DNA of 64,000 bases from SAR86 cluster bacterium SAR86B (GTDB taxonomy: Bacteria > Pseudomonadota > Gammaproteobacteria > Magnimaribacterales > D2472), in NCBI GenBank assembly GCA_905181955.1, contig CAJJAC010000007.1, forward strand, positions 1-64,000, given 5' to 3'. Under the pieces are notes generated by a model that was given only the letters and a program-made list of their open reading frames with translations, did no database searches and was not told the DNA's origin. The first letter of the stretch is position 1. Each line of letters opens with the position of its first letter. The position numbers were made by a program, and so were the translations under genes. This document shows positions 30,813-40,377 of the stretch, piece by piece.

Positions 30813-31247
30813 ATGCCTATTTCACTTATAAATACAGAGCATCTTGATGCAATTTATGAAATAGACTTAAAGACTAATCCATCTCCATGGTCATTTGAGA
30901 ATCTAAAATCCTCTATCGAGGTTGGTCATCAGGGACTAGTATCTATTAAAGATACTAAAGTGATTGGATTTGCCATGTATTCTGCAATTCCACCTGAATG
31001 CCATATTTTAAATATTGCTATTGATACAAAATATCAAGGAACAGGCGAAGGAGCTCTTTTACTAAAGCGTGTAATCAAGCAATCAAAAGCTATGAAAATT
31101 AAAACAATTTACCTAGAAGTAAGAATAAGCAATCACAAAGCAATTAATTTCTACGAGAGCTTTGGGTTTGCTAGAGACGCAATTAGAGATAAGTATTATC
31201 CAGGCAACCCAAGAGAAGATGCGTTATTAATGTCTATCTCAATATAA
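30813..31247 (+). CDS. rimI: ribosomal protein S18-alanine N-acetyltransferase
   Basis: GNAT fold: YQGTGEGALLLKRVIKQSKAMKIKTIYLEVRISNHKAINFYESFGF. The ORF track extends upstream to 30744; ATG 30813 is preferred. Confidence 0.9.
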   Translation: MPISLINTEHLDAIYEIDLKTNPSPWSFENLKSSIEVGHQGLVSIKDTKVIGFAMYSAIPPECHILNIAIDTKYQGTGEGALLLKRVIKQSKAMKIKTIYLEVRISNHKAINFYESFGFARDAIRDKYYPGNPREDALLMSISI

Positions 31248-31727
31248 TTAAATTATATCTTTTATAGCTACTTCAATCGTCTCTGGAGTAGTTGTAGAAC
31301 CAAATCTATTTATAATGGCGCCATCTTTACTTATTAAAAATTTAGTGAAATTCCACTTAACATTTTTAGTTCCGAGAATTCCAGGATAAGCTTTTGTTAG
31401 AATTTTAAATAAAGGGGATGCATCTTCTCCATTCACATCAACCTTGTCAAAAAGTTTAAATGACACACTAAAATTATTATCGCAGAAAGCAGCTATCTCT
31501 TCATTTGTTCCACTTTCCTGAGCTCCAAACTGATTACATGGAAATGCAAGAATTTCAAAATTTTGATCCTTATATTTTTCATAAAGCTCTTGAAGTCCTT
31601 TGTATTGTGGGGTGAAGCCACACGCACTGGCCACATTAACAATTAATAAAGTCTTACCTTTGTAAGAATCCATATTTATAGTTTCCAGATTAATATCTTT
31701 AACTTCTACATCATAAATTGTTATCAT
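31248..31727 (-). CDS. glutathione peroxidase
   Basis: LLIVNVASACGFTPQYKGLQELYEKYKDQNFEILAFPCNQFGAQESGT, VKWNFTKFLI. Confidence 0.96.
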   Translation of the reverse strand: MITIYDVEVKDINLETINMDSYKGKTLLIVNVASACGFTPQYKGLQELYEKYKDQNFEILAFPCNQFGAQESGTNEEIAAFCDNNFSVSFKLFDKVDVNGEDASPLFKILTKAYPGILGTKNVKWNFTKFLISKDGAIINRFGSTTTPETIEVAIKDII

Positions 31728-31878
31728 TCTTCCCTTTTATTTATTTAAACTTGAACTATTTTATTTCATTAAGATTATGAATAATAGTAAGAAATAATAC
31801 TTATATTATAAAGTTGCATCTAATATCCAATATTTTCTTTTTATGTAAGTTAAAATAAATAAAAAAATTATAATATAA

Positions 31879-32337
31879 ATGGATATTAAATTTAAATGGA
31901 AGACATTTAACGAGCTTACAAATAATGAGTTATATGAGCTCCTCCACCTTAGGCAAAAAGTCTTTATTGTTGAACAAAATTGTCCTTATATTGATTCAGA
32001 TTATGCTGATCAAAAAGCTTTTCATCTATTAGCTCTTAAAGACAATAAGCTCATTGGTTACTTAAGAGCATTTAGCCCAGGAATAAAATATTTAGAATCA
32101 TCAATGGGAAGAATTATTACTGCTATTAATCATAGAAAAGAAGGAATAGGCAATAAGATAACAACTGAGGGAGTTTCCTTTTTATTGAAGAAATATCCTG
32201 GAAATAATATTGTTATTTCAGCACAACATAGATTGCTCAATTTTTATAATAATCTTGGTTTTCTAGAAAGGGGAGATGTATATCTAGAAGATGATATTGA
32301 TCACATAGAAATGTGTCTAGACTGCTCTAAGAGATGA
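31879..32337 (+). CDS. GNAT family N-acetyltransferase, ElaA-like
   Basis: WKTFNELTNNELYELLHLRQKVFIVEQNCPYIDSDYADQKAFHL. Confidence 0.92.
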   Translation: MDIKFKWKTFNELTNNELYELLHLRQKVFIVEQNCPYIDSDYADQKAFHLLALKDNKLIGYLRAFSPGIKYLESSMGRIITAINHRKEGIGNKITTEGVSFLLKKYPGNNIVISAQHRLLNFYNNLGFLERGDVYLEDDIDHIEMCLDCSKR

Positions 32338-32390
32338 TAGAATTACATCTTTATATTTGAACTTATTAACAAAAATAGAATCTAAATAAT

Positions 32391-34370
32391 ATGCTAAGAA
32401 AATACCTTTCAATCTCTTTACTTGGTTTCCTTATAGTCGGCTGTGGCGGTGGATCTGGAGTGACTCCAATAACTGTAGAAGTTACTTTAGAATCAAGCGT
32501 CGAAACAGCTCAATATAACGAAACATACACACTTTCATGGACCTCCAATGGAAGTCAATGTTATGCAAGTGGATCCTGGGGTGGTGAAAAGACTACATCA
32601 GGCACTGAAACTTTTACTGCAAAGACTAATGGTCCTATCGGTTATGGAATAGAGTGTAGAAAGAATAATGTTTTTGCTCAAGCTCAGGCAGTGGTTACTT
32701 TAGAGAAAGATTTTCTTGATAGTTTAGATTTTAAAGACGAGGATGCGATTGAGATACTATCGATAGACCATTCAAGTGGAGCTCGTCATAAAGTATCTAG
32801 TCACTATATTGGAGATTTTAATAATGACGGAGCTCAAGATACCCTTATTGCATATAGACTAGATGATCCAAGTGATAGCGCTGAAGCTCTTCATCCTAGA
32901 TTTTTTCAGGTTCTTGGTGGAGATGAGGTTGTTACATCTGAACTAACTGTTGATGGCTGTACTTCTGGTGAAATGATTGCTACTGGTGACTTTAATTTAG
33001 ATGGAATTCAAGATTTAGTTACTCTTCCAACAAAAACTATTAAGACTATATCGGGTGAAGTAGTTGATTCTAATATGTGCTATTTTCAAGGCTCTGAATC
33101 TGGATTAGATGTTACTAACTGGAATTCTTCAGATTATGTAGATAACTCAACTAGTATTGATCTTAATAATTTTGCAGTAACTTCTGTAGACCCTGTTGAT
33201 ATAAGTGGCGATGGTTTTGTTGATTTATTACTTTGGGCGAAAGAGGGTGATGGTTCTTCAGCAGGACTCCCTTTTTATATTATTGCTAATACAGCAACCA
33301 ATCCTTTTGTTCAGTTAAGCACGGAATTTGCTGCGCTTGATCCATATCTCCCAAGCACCGGATGCGCACTGGATTTAGAATTTTTGTGCAGTTGGAAAAA
33401 CTTTTATGGCACATCCCAGATATATTTTGATGTTGATAATGCAATTGATTTAGTGGGATCAGCTTGTGAAAATGATCTTTCATCATGTACTTATACAAAC
33501 TTTATAGAAAGATATGAAGAGGGTAATGATTTTAAATGGTCTCTTTCTGCCCCTGCTGTTTTAACACCTTCAGTAAATTCAGGACAATCATATTCAAAAA
33601 AGATATCAATTGTTGATGGTAATTCAGATGGCTACTATGACCTTGTCTTGCTCGAAAATGATACAAAATTTTCAGTATATGAAAGACAAGCCGAAGGCAT
33701 GAGTGCTCAAGACAATGGAGACTTTCAAGCCTTACTATCCTCATCACTTAAATTTACTAATGATTGGATAATACTTGATCTAGATTTAGATAATGACTTT
33801 GATCTACTTGCTCCAATAGATTGCGTTCAAGAATCATGTACTAGCAAAATGTTTAGTGCATATCAAAAATCTTCATACGACACTGATGTTGCGACTTCTG
33901 CCGGTGATATTACTTTTACAGCTGCTGAGGGATCAGCAATTCTAACAGTTAATCAAACTGCTCATGGGGCTAAATTCTCTCAATTAGTTACATATAGTGG
34001 CGCAGAAGGCTTAGGTGGAAACATCACAGCTGAAATTCTAAATGGACAATTCACAATCACCTCAACTCCCTCTGATGACACTTATACAATTGAGTCGTCG
34101 GCAGCCGCTAGTGCTGATGATTTGGGTAATGGTGGTGCAGTTGTAGTTGGAACCTATGTTGTAACAAGCTACATATGGACTGAAGAGGATTTGACTTCGA
34201 CAGTAAATTTCCCTGATAAGACTATTAATACTTTATGGCTAGATTCTAATGGTGATAACGATATTGATGCAATCTCAGTAACTGAATCAAGAAGTCGTGT
34301 TGCTGGTACAGACATCCCTGTAAGCTCAACTTACAAATTCTATCACCATAAAAATGATTCTTTAAGATAG
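32391..34370 (+). CDS. lipoprotein with FG-GAP/VCBS-like D-rich repeats and an embedded phage-virion-like module
   Basis: Lipobox LIVGC; repeats GDFNNDGAQD, GDFNLDGIQD, DISGDGFVD, DGNSDGYYD, DLDLDNDFD, DSNGDNDID; C-terminal TAHG...GLGGNITAEILNGQFTITSTPSDDTYTIESSAAAS. Confidence 0.75.
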   Translation: MLRKYLSISLLGFLIVGCGGGSGVTPITVEVTLESSVETAQYNETYTLSWTSNGSQCYASGSWGGEKTTSGTETFTAKTNGPIGYGIECRKNNVFAQAQAVVTLEKDFLDSLDFKDEDAIEILSIDHSSGARHKVSSHYIGDFNNDGAQDTLIAYRLDDPSDSAEALHPRFFQVLGGDEVVTSELTVDGCTSGEMIATGDFNLDGIQDLVTLPTKTIKTISGEVVDSNMCYFQGSESGLDVTNWNSSDYVDNSTSIDLNNFAVTSVDPVDISGDGFVDLLLWAKEGDGSSAGLPFYIIANTATNPFVQLSTEFAALDPYLPSTGCALDLEFLCSWKNFYGTSQIYFDVDNAIDLVGSACENDLSSCTYTNFIERYEEGNDFKWSLSAPAVLTPSVNSGQSYSKKISIVDGNSDGYYDLVLLENDTKFSVYERQAEGMSAQDNGDFQALLSSSLKFTNDWIILDLDLDNDFDLLAPIDCVQESCTSKMFSAYQKSSYDTDVATSAGDITFTAAEGSAILTVNQTAHGAKFSQLVTYSGAEGLGGNITAEILNGQFTITSTPSDDTYTIESSAAASADDLGNGGAVVVGTYVVTSYIWTEEDLTSTVNFPDKTINTLWLDSNGDNDIDAISVTESRSRVAGTDIPVSSTYKFYHHKNDSLR

Positions 34371-34373
34371 CTT

Positions 34374-35387
34374 ATGCAGGTTGTTAGACTGGTAAAAACT
34401 TCTGATCTTCAACAAGTTACAAAACTCATAAAGAAAACTGGAATGGGCATGACCACCATGCCAAAGAATAAAAAGGAAGTTCAAGAAAGAATTGAATGGT
34501 CTATAGCATCTGCAAATAAAAAATCTGCTAACCCAAATAAAGAAACTTACCTCTTTGTATTAGAAAATGATAAAAAAATAATAGGCATTTCAGCTATATA
34601 TACATCAATATCTAAAGATAAGCCGTCTGTATTTTTTAAATTAAAAACAATCAAGCTATCTTCTGCAGCTTATAATTTTGAAAAAGAGGCTGAAACCCTG
34701 CAGTTATATCTATTGCACAAACCTTATTCTGAATTAGGCACTATCTTTATAGACCCAGCTTCAAGGGGAAGAGGTCGAGGATCTTTATTATCATTTGCAA
34801 GGCTTCAGCTAATAGCTTCTCATCAGGCTAGGTTTGATAAAAAGATTCTTGTAGAGATAAGAGGCTGGAAAGATAAAAATGGAAAATCATATTTTTGGGA
34901 TTCATTTAGTAAGGCTTTTTTTAATTTAGATTTTTTTAGTATAGATAGATTAAGCTATATAGATAACCACTTTATAACCGAATCTGTTCCAAAATTTCCT
35001 TTTATGGTAGAGCTCCTTTCCAGAAGAGTTCAAAAAGTTTTAGGCAAACCTCATCCAAATGCCATGCCTGCTCTAAGCATGCTTTCAAAACAAGGCTTTA
35101 AATCTAACGGACTTATTGATATTTTAGATGGCGGTCCTTGCATGGAAGTTCTTGCAAAAAATATACCAATCGTAAAATCTTCTATTAAAGTAAAAGTTGA
35201 TGTAAAAAGATCAGTCAATTTTAGTAATTATGGATTCATAATTAACTTTTCTTTAAATAATTATAGAGTTGTCAGAGAAAACTATAATTTAATTAATAGT
35301 AATACTATAGAAATTTCACAAAAAACCGCAAAAGTTTTAGAAATTTCTTCAGGTGATGAAGTTAGAATTAATATTGAGAATGTTTAA
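34374..35387 (+). CDS. astA: arginine N-succinyltransferase
   Basis: VRLVKTSDLQQVTKLIKKTGMGMTTMPKNKK; LGTIFIDPASRGRGRGSLLSFARLQLIA; followed by astD and astB. Confidence 0.95.
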   Translation: MQVVRLVKTSDLQQVTKLIKKTGMGMTTMPKNKKEVQERIEWSIASANKKSANPNKETYLFVLENDKKIIGISAIYTSISKDKPSVFFKLKTIKLSSAAYNFEKEAETLQLYLLHKPYSELGTIFIDPASRGRGRGSLLSFARLQLIASHQARFDKKILVEIRGWKDKNGKSYFWDSFSKAFFNLDFFSIDRLSYIDNHFITESVPKFPFMVELLSRRVQKVLGKPHPNAMPALSMLSKQGFKSNGLIDILDGGPCMEVLAKNIPIVKSSIKVKVDVKRSVNFSNYGFIINFSLNNYRVVRENYNLINSNTIEISQKTAKVLEISSGDEVRINIENV

Positions 35388-36802
35388 TGATATATATAAA
35401 TGGTAAATGGACTGAAGGCAAAAGCAGTTCATTTAGCAGTATTAGCCCGCTTGATAATAAATTAATTTGGGATGGGAATTATGCATCTAATTCACAAGTT
35501 CTAAATGCTATTAATTCTGCGCACGCAGCTTTTCCAGATTGGAATAAAAGAGGTCTAGATTCAAGGCTAAAAATCATTCAAAGGTTTTATACGCTTCTTG
35601 AAATAAATAAAGAAAAAATAAAAGATCTAATTAAGCTGGAAACAGGAAAAGAAGTAGGAGATAGTCTTTCTGAGGTTGGGGCTTCTATTGCAAAATACAA
35701 AAACTCTTTAAATGCATTTCATGAAAGAACAGGTAAGTCATCTAGCCCCTTAGGAAAAAATACGCAAATTACTAATCACAGACCTCATGGAGTTTTAAGT
35801 GTTATTGGTCCATTTAATTTTCCATTCCATCTTCCAAACGGCCATATTACCCCTGCCTTAATTGCTGGAAATGTAATTATTTTTAAGCCGAGCGAGCATA
35901 CACCCTTAGTAGGTGAATTAATGGTTCAATTATGGCATGAAGCAGGAATTCCAAATGGCGTTATTAACCTTCTTCATGGCTCAAAAGGTGTCGTAAGAAG
36001 TCTTGCTAAGCACCCCAAAACAAATGGTCTATTATTTACTGGTAGCCATTTAGCCGGAATGTCACTTAGTAAGTTGATGGCAAATTATCCTAATAAAATA
36101 TTAGCTTTAGAATTAGGTGGCAACAACCCTTTGGTTGTTTGGAATACTAAGAAGTTAATTAAAGCATCTGAATTAATTTTTGAATCTGCATTTATTTCAA
36201 CAGGCCAAAGGTGCACATGTGCACGCAGATTAATACTTTCTAATTCCAAATCATCAAAAAAAATTGTTGAATTGCTTAAAAAGAAATCAAAATTACTTTC
36301 ATATAAAGAAGTATCTAAAGATTATTTCTATGGACCATTGATATCTAAAACTGCTGCTAAAAATTTCATTAATTTTCAGGATTCTCTTATAAAAATAGGT
36401 GGTAAAGTTATTTTAAGAGGTAGGCATATTAAATCTAAAGGTAATTATGTAACTCCATCGATAATAGATATGACTGGGGTAAAAAAGATCATTGATAAAG
36501 AGATGTTTGGACCAATGATCCAGATAAAATTTGTTGATACATTTGAAGAAGCTACTTATGAGGCAAATAACACTTCATTTGGTCTTTCTGCTGGACTTAT
36601 TTCGGATAAAAAGGAACTTTTTAATCATTTTATTAATGAGGTTTCAGCTGGAATAATAAATTTTAATGCAACGACTACAGGAGCCTCAGGTAGTGCGCCT
36701 TTTGGAGGTTCTGGTATGAGTGGAAACTTAAGACCAGCTGGTTTTTATGCTGCTGATTACTGCGCATGGCCTGTAGCAAGCGTTGTTAACGACAATTTCT
36801 AG
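35387..36802 (+). CDS. astD: succinylglutamate-semialdehyde dehydrogenase
   Basis: ALDH fold; VIGPFNFPFHLPNGHI, GQRCTCARRL; between astA and astB. Confidence 0.95.
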   Translation: MIYINGKWTEGKSSSFSSISPLDNKLIWDGNYASNSQVLNAINSAHAAFPDWNKRGLDSRLKIIQRFYTLLEINKEKIKDLIKLETGKEVGDSLSEVGASIAKYKNSLNAFHERTGKSSSPLGKNTQITNHRPHGVLSVIGPFNFPFHLPNGHITPALIAGNVIIFKPSEHTPLVGELMVQLWHEAGIPNGVINLLHGSKGVVRSLAKHPKTNGLLFTGSHLAGMSLSKLMANYPNKILALELGGNNPLVVWNTKKLIKASELIFESAFISTGQRCTCARRLILSNSKSSKKIVELLKKKSKLLSYKEVSKDYFYGPLISKTAAKNFINFQDSLIKIGGKVILRGRHIKSKGNYVTPSIIDMTGVKKIIDKEMFGPMIQIKFVDTFEEATYEANNTSFGLSAGLISDKKELFNHFINEVSAGIINFNATTTGASGSAPFGGSGMSGNLRPAGFYAADYCAWPVASVVNDNF

Positions 36803-36804
36803 TC

Positions 36805-38130
36805 ATGTATAGAGGTGAGTTAAATTTTGATGGTCTTATCGGACCAACTCATAACTATTCCGGGCTTTCTGAGGGGAACATAGCTTCTTTTAAGAATAGT
36901 AAAAAAATCTCTAATCCTAAAAAAGCGGCTCTTCAAGGTTTAGAAAAAATGAAATTGTTAATTGATCTTGGTATACCTCAAGGCATATTCTTACCTCATG
37001 AAAGACCTCATTTAGAGTCACTTCGAAAGCAAGGCTTTTCAGGAAGCGCAAATGATATTGTTTTATCTGCATCAAAGACTTCAACTTTACTCCTAAATCA
37101 ATCATATTCAGCATCTTCTATGTGGGCTGCTAATGCAGCAACATTTTCTCCAAGTACTGATTCTGTCGATTCAATTGCTCACATAACACCTGCTAATTTA
37201 TTTTCAATGCCTCACAGAAGAATTGAATCAGAGTTCACATATAATCAACTTAATATTATTTTTAATAGTTCCCACTTTAAGATTCACAAACCTATTGACC
37301 CATCTGAGCTTATGGGTGATGAAGGGGCAGCTAATCATTTAAGAATATCTAACAATCATTTAGAGAAAGGTATTCAAATATTTGTATATGGAAGAGATTC
37401 CTCTGAAACTAATCTAAATTTTGTAGCAAGACAAACAAAATCAGCATCTGAATATATTGCAAAATCTCATCAATTAGACGTAGATAAAACTTTTTTCTTA
37501 AAACAGAATATAGAAGCTATCAATAGTGGGAGTTTTCATAATGATATTGTTAGCCTATCAACTGAGAATGTTTTTATTTATCATGAGAAAGCATTTGCAG
37601 ATAGCAAATATGAGATTCAAAAAATAAAAAATAGCCTTAAGAATCCCAATGAATTATTTTTTATAGAAATCTCTGAAAAAGAAATTCCTCTTGATGTATT
37701 GGTAAGCTCCTACTTACTTAATTCTCAACTTGTTTTAAATTCTAATGGAAATATGACTTTTATAATGCCAAGTGAAGTGAAGAATTTTCCTGAATGCACT
37801 AAATGGCTTGAAAATATTAAAACTAACTCACCTATTCAAGATTTAAGATATGTCGATATAAAGCAAAGCATGATGAATGGAGGAGGGCCTGCATGCTTAC
37901 GGTTTAAAATAGTTGTTAATGAAGATGAGTTTAATAATATAAATCCTAATTTTCTTCTTAATCCATCACTACTAGCTAGATTAGAGAACCTTATTAATTC
38001 ATCTTATAGAGACAATTTAAATATTAATGAGCTAGCAGACCCGGACTTGGTAAATGAAAGTTATACGGTGCTTGATGAGCTAACTCAGATATTTAATACT
38101 GGTAGTATCTATAATTTCCAAAAAGCATAA
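36805..38130 (+). CDS. astB: N-succinylarginine dihydrolase
   Basis: ELNFDGLIGPTHNYSGLSEGNIAS; DLRYVDIKQSMMNGGGPACLRFKI. Confidence 0.97.
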   Translation: MYRGELNFDGLIGPTHNYSGLSEGNIASFKNSKKISNPKKAALQGLEKMKLLIDLGIPQGIFLPHERPHLESLRKQGFSGSANDIVLSASKTSTLLLNQSYSASSMWAANAATFSPSTDSVDSIAHITPANLFSMPHRRIESEFTYNQLNIIFNSSHFKIHKPIDPSELMGDEGAANHLRISNNHLEKGIQIFVYGRDSSETNLNFVARQTKSASEYIAKSHQLDVDKTFFLKQNIEAINSGSFHNDIVSLSTENVFIYHEKAFADSKYEIQKIKNSLKNPNELFFIEISEKEIPLDVLVSSYLLNSQLVLNSNGNMTFIMPSEVKNFPECTKWLENIKTNSPIQDLRYVDIKQSMMNGGGPACLRFKIVVNEDEFNNINPNFLLNPSLLARLENLINSSYRDNLNINELADPDLVNESYTVLDELTQIFNTGSIYNFQKA

Positions 38131-38138
38131 AGCTTTTA

Positions 38139-40358
38139 TTATTCAATAATTTGTTTATTAAATAGCAGTGTATGAATTTCTTCAGTAATAAACGGTGCAA
38201 AAGGGTGCATCATAACTAAGATCTTTTGAAGCATAGGTCTTAGATTATTGGTATTACTCGTTTTCTTACATTCTTCGATATAAATATCACAGAATTTACT
38301 CCAAAAGAATTCATATACCTCATTTACAGCGAAATCTAATCGATATTCTTGGATGTTCTTTTTAATTTTTTTAGATGATTTATTAAATTCCTCTTCAATC
38401 CAATTATCAATATCATTAGAAGGTGTAAATACTTGATTGCCAGATGGATATCCATTTATAAATCTAGCAGCATTCCATATTTTCGTACAAAAATTTCTAT
38501 ACCCTTTAAGTCTACCTAATTCAAAACTTATATCCTTAGTGTGAGTTGCCAGAGAATAGAAGGTCATTCTCAATGCGTCTGTTCCATATGACTCAATTCC
38601 ATTTGGGAATTGATTTCTAGTTTTTTTCTCAATCTTTTCTGCCTTACCTTCTTGCATAAGATTCGATGTTCTTTTTTCAACTAAATCATCCAAAGAAATA
38701 CCATAAACCAAATCAAGTGGGTCAATTACATTACCTTTAGATTTTGACATTTTTTGACCATTCTCATCTCTTATTAGGCCCGTAACATAGACATCTTTAA
38801 ATGGAATTTGATTAGTGAACTCTAGACTCATCATCATCATTCTTGCAACCCAGAAGAAAATAATATCAAAACCTGTAACAAGAAGTGATGTTGGGAAATG
38901 CTTGCTATAGTCTTCAGTATCATTAGGCCATCCCATCGAAGCAAAAGGCCATAAACTTGAAGAAAACCATGTATCTAAGACGTCATTATCTTGAGATAAC
39001 TTTCTATTATCTAATTTGTAATGATCCCTTGTTTCTATCTCGTCATAACCAACATAAACATTACCTTCTTTATCATACCAAGCCGGTATTCTATGCCCCC
39101 ACCAAATTTGCCGACTAATACACCAATCTTCAATATTATCCATCCAATTAAAGTATGTCTTAATCCAATTTTCAGGATGGAACTTAATTTCGCCTTTATT
39201 AACTGCATCATTTGCTTTTGCAGCCATTTCAGAGGTTTTAACATACCACTGATGACTTAGTTTGGGTTCTATAACAACATTAGATCTTTCGCCTCTAGGG
39301 ACGCTGATATGATGCTTTTCTTCTTTTTCTAATAACTCTAATTCATTTAACTTCTCAATAACAAGTTTGCGAACTTTAAATCGATCTAGATTCTTAAATG
39401 GTTCAGGCACATTATCATTTGACCAAGCATCATCGTTAAAAATATTAATAGGCTTAAAATCACTAGCTATATTTGAAGTTTTTACTTCACCATCAGCTTC
39501 ATATAAAGCATATTTTTTCCCTATTTCGTAGTCATTAAAATCATGCCCAGGTGTTATTTTTAAACAACCAGTGCCAAATTCCATATCCACATACTCATCA
39601 CCAATAATAGGCAGCTTTCTTGCAACAAATGGCAGGATAACGTTTTTACCAATTAGTGATTTATATCTCTCATCTTTAGGATTTACAGCAATAGCCATAT
39701 CACCAAACATAGTTTCAGGTCTTGTTGTTGCTACAGTAACGTATTCATTAGAATCCTGTATTGGATATTTTATATGCCAAAGTAAGCCATCTTTTTCTTG
39801 CCTCACAACCTCAAGGTCAGATACAGCAGTTTTTAAAGCGGGATCCCAATTTACAAGCCTATAGCCTCTATAAATTTTATTTTTTCTATGAAGTTCAACA
39901 AAAGCCTTAATAACAGCTTCGTTAAAACCATCATCTAAAGTAAAGCGATATTTATCCCAATCAACTGTTGAACCAAGCCTCTTGATTTGTGATTTAATTT
40001 TTTCTTCAGAATAATTCTTCCAAGACCAAACCTCTTCTAAAAACTTTTCTCTTCCTAAATCATTTCTAGTAATTTCTTTTTTTGCTAGATTATTTTCAAC
40101 AACCATTTGAGTAGCAATTCCAGCATGATCACTTCCAACTTGCCAATGAGCATCTTTACCGGACATATGATTATATCTAGTATAAAAATCCATAATAGCG
40201 TACTGAAAGCTATGACCCATATGAAGAGTCCCTGTAACATTTGGTGGAGGAATGACCTGTGAGAAAGAATCTTTTGAATCTTTATTCTCGACCTTTCTCT
40301 CAGACCAAATCTTTGCCCACTTTTCCTCAATCTCAGTAGGGTAATATGTCTTATCCAT
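38139..40358 (-). CDS. valS: valine--tRNA ligase, C-terminally short (739 aa)
   Basis: PPPNVTGTLHMGHSFQYAIMDF, VATTRPETMFGDMAIAVNP, QKMSKSKGNVIDPLDL; ends MMHPFAPFITEEIHTLLFNKQIIE*. Confidence 0.96.
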   Translation of the reverse strand: MDKTYYPTEIEEKWAKIWSERKVENKDSKDSFSQVIPPPNVTGTLHMGHSFQYAIMDFYTRYNHMSGKDAHWQVGSDHAGIATQMVVENNLAKKEITRNDLGREKFLEEVWSWKNYSEEKIKSQIKRLGSTVDWDKYRFTLDDGFNEAVIKAFVELHRKNKIYRGYRLVNWDPALKTAVSDLEVVRQEKDGLLWHIKYPIQDSNEYVTVATTRPETMFGDMAIAVNPKDERYKSLIGKNVILPFVARKLPIIGDEYVDMEFGTGCLKITPGHDFNDYEIGKKYALYEADGEVKTSNIASDFKPINIFNDDAWSNDNVPEPFKNLDRFKVRKLVIEKLNELELLEKEEKHHISVPRGERSNVVIEPKLSHQWYVKTSEMAAKANDAVNKGEIKFHPENWIKTYFNWMDNIEDWCISRQIWWGHRIPAWYDKEGNVYVGYDEIETRDHYKLDNRKLSQDNDVLDTWFSSSLWPFASMGWPNDTEDYSKHFPTSLLVTGFDIIFFWVARMMMMSLEFTNQIPFKDVYVTGLIRDENGQKMSKSKGNVIDPLDLVYGISLDDLVEKRTSNLMQEGKAEKIEKKTRNQFPNGIESYGTDALRMTFYSLATHTKDISFELGRLKGYRNFCTKIWNAARFINGYPSGNQVFTPSNDIDNWIEEEFNKSSKKIKKNIQEYRLDFAVNEVYEFFWSKFCDIYIEECKKTSNTNNLRPMLQKILVMMHPFAPFITEEIHTLLFNKQIIE

Positions 40359-40377
40359 AGCTTTTAAAAGATATTTT

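Noticed and set aside
38113-38145. AAAAGC-ATAAA-GCTTTT hairpin between convergent astB and valS as a terminator
   Set aside because: Only 6 bp, mostly A:T; too weak to call confidently.
39571-39864. 97-aa plus-strand ORF antisense to valS
   Set aside because: Opposite the conserved ValRS editing domain; shadow ORF.
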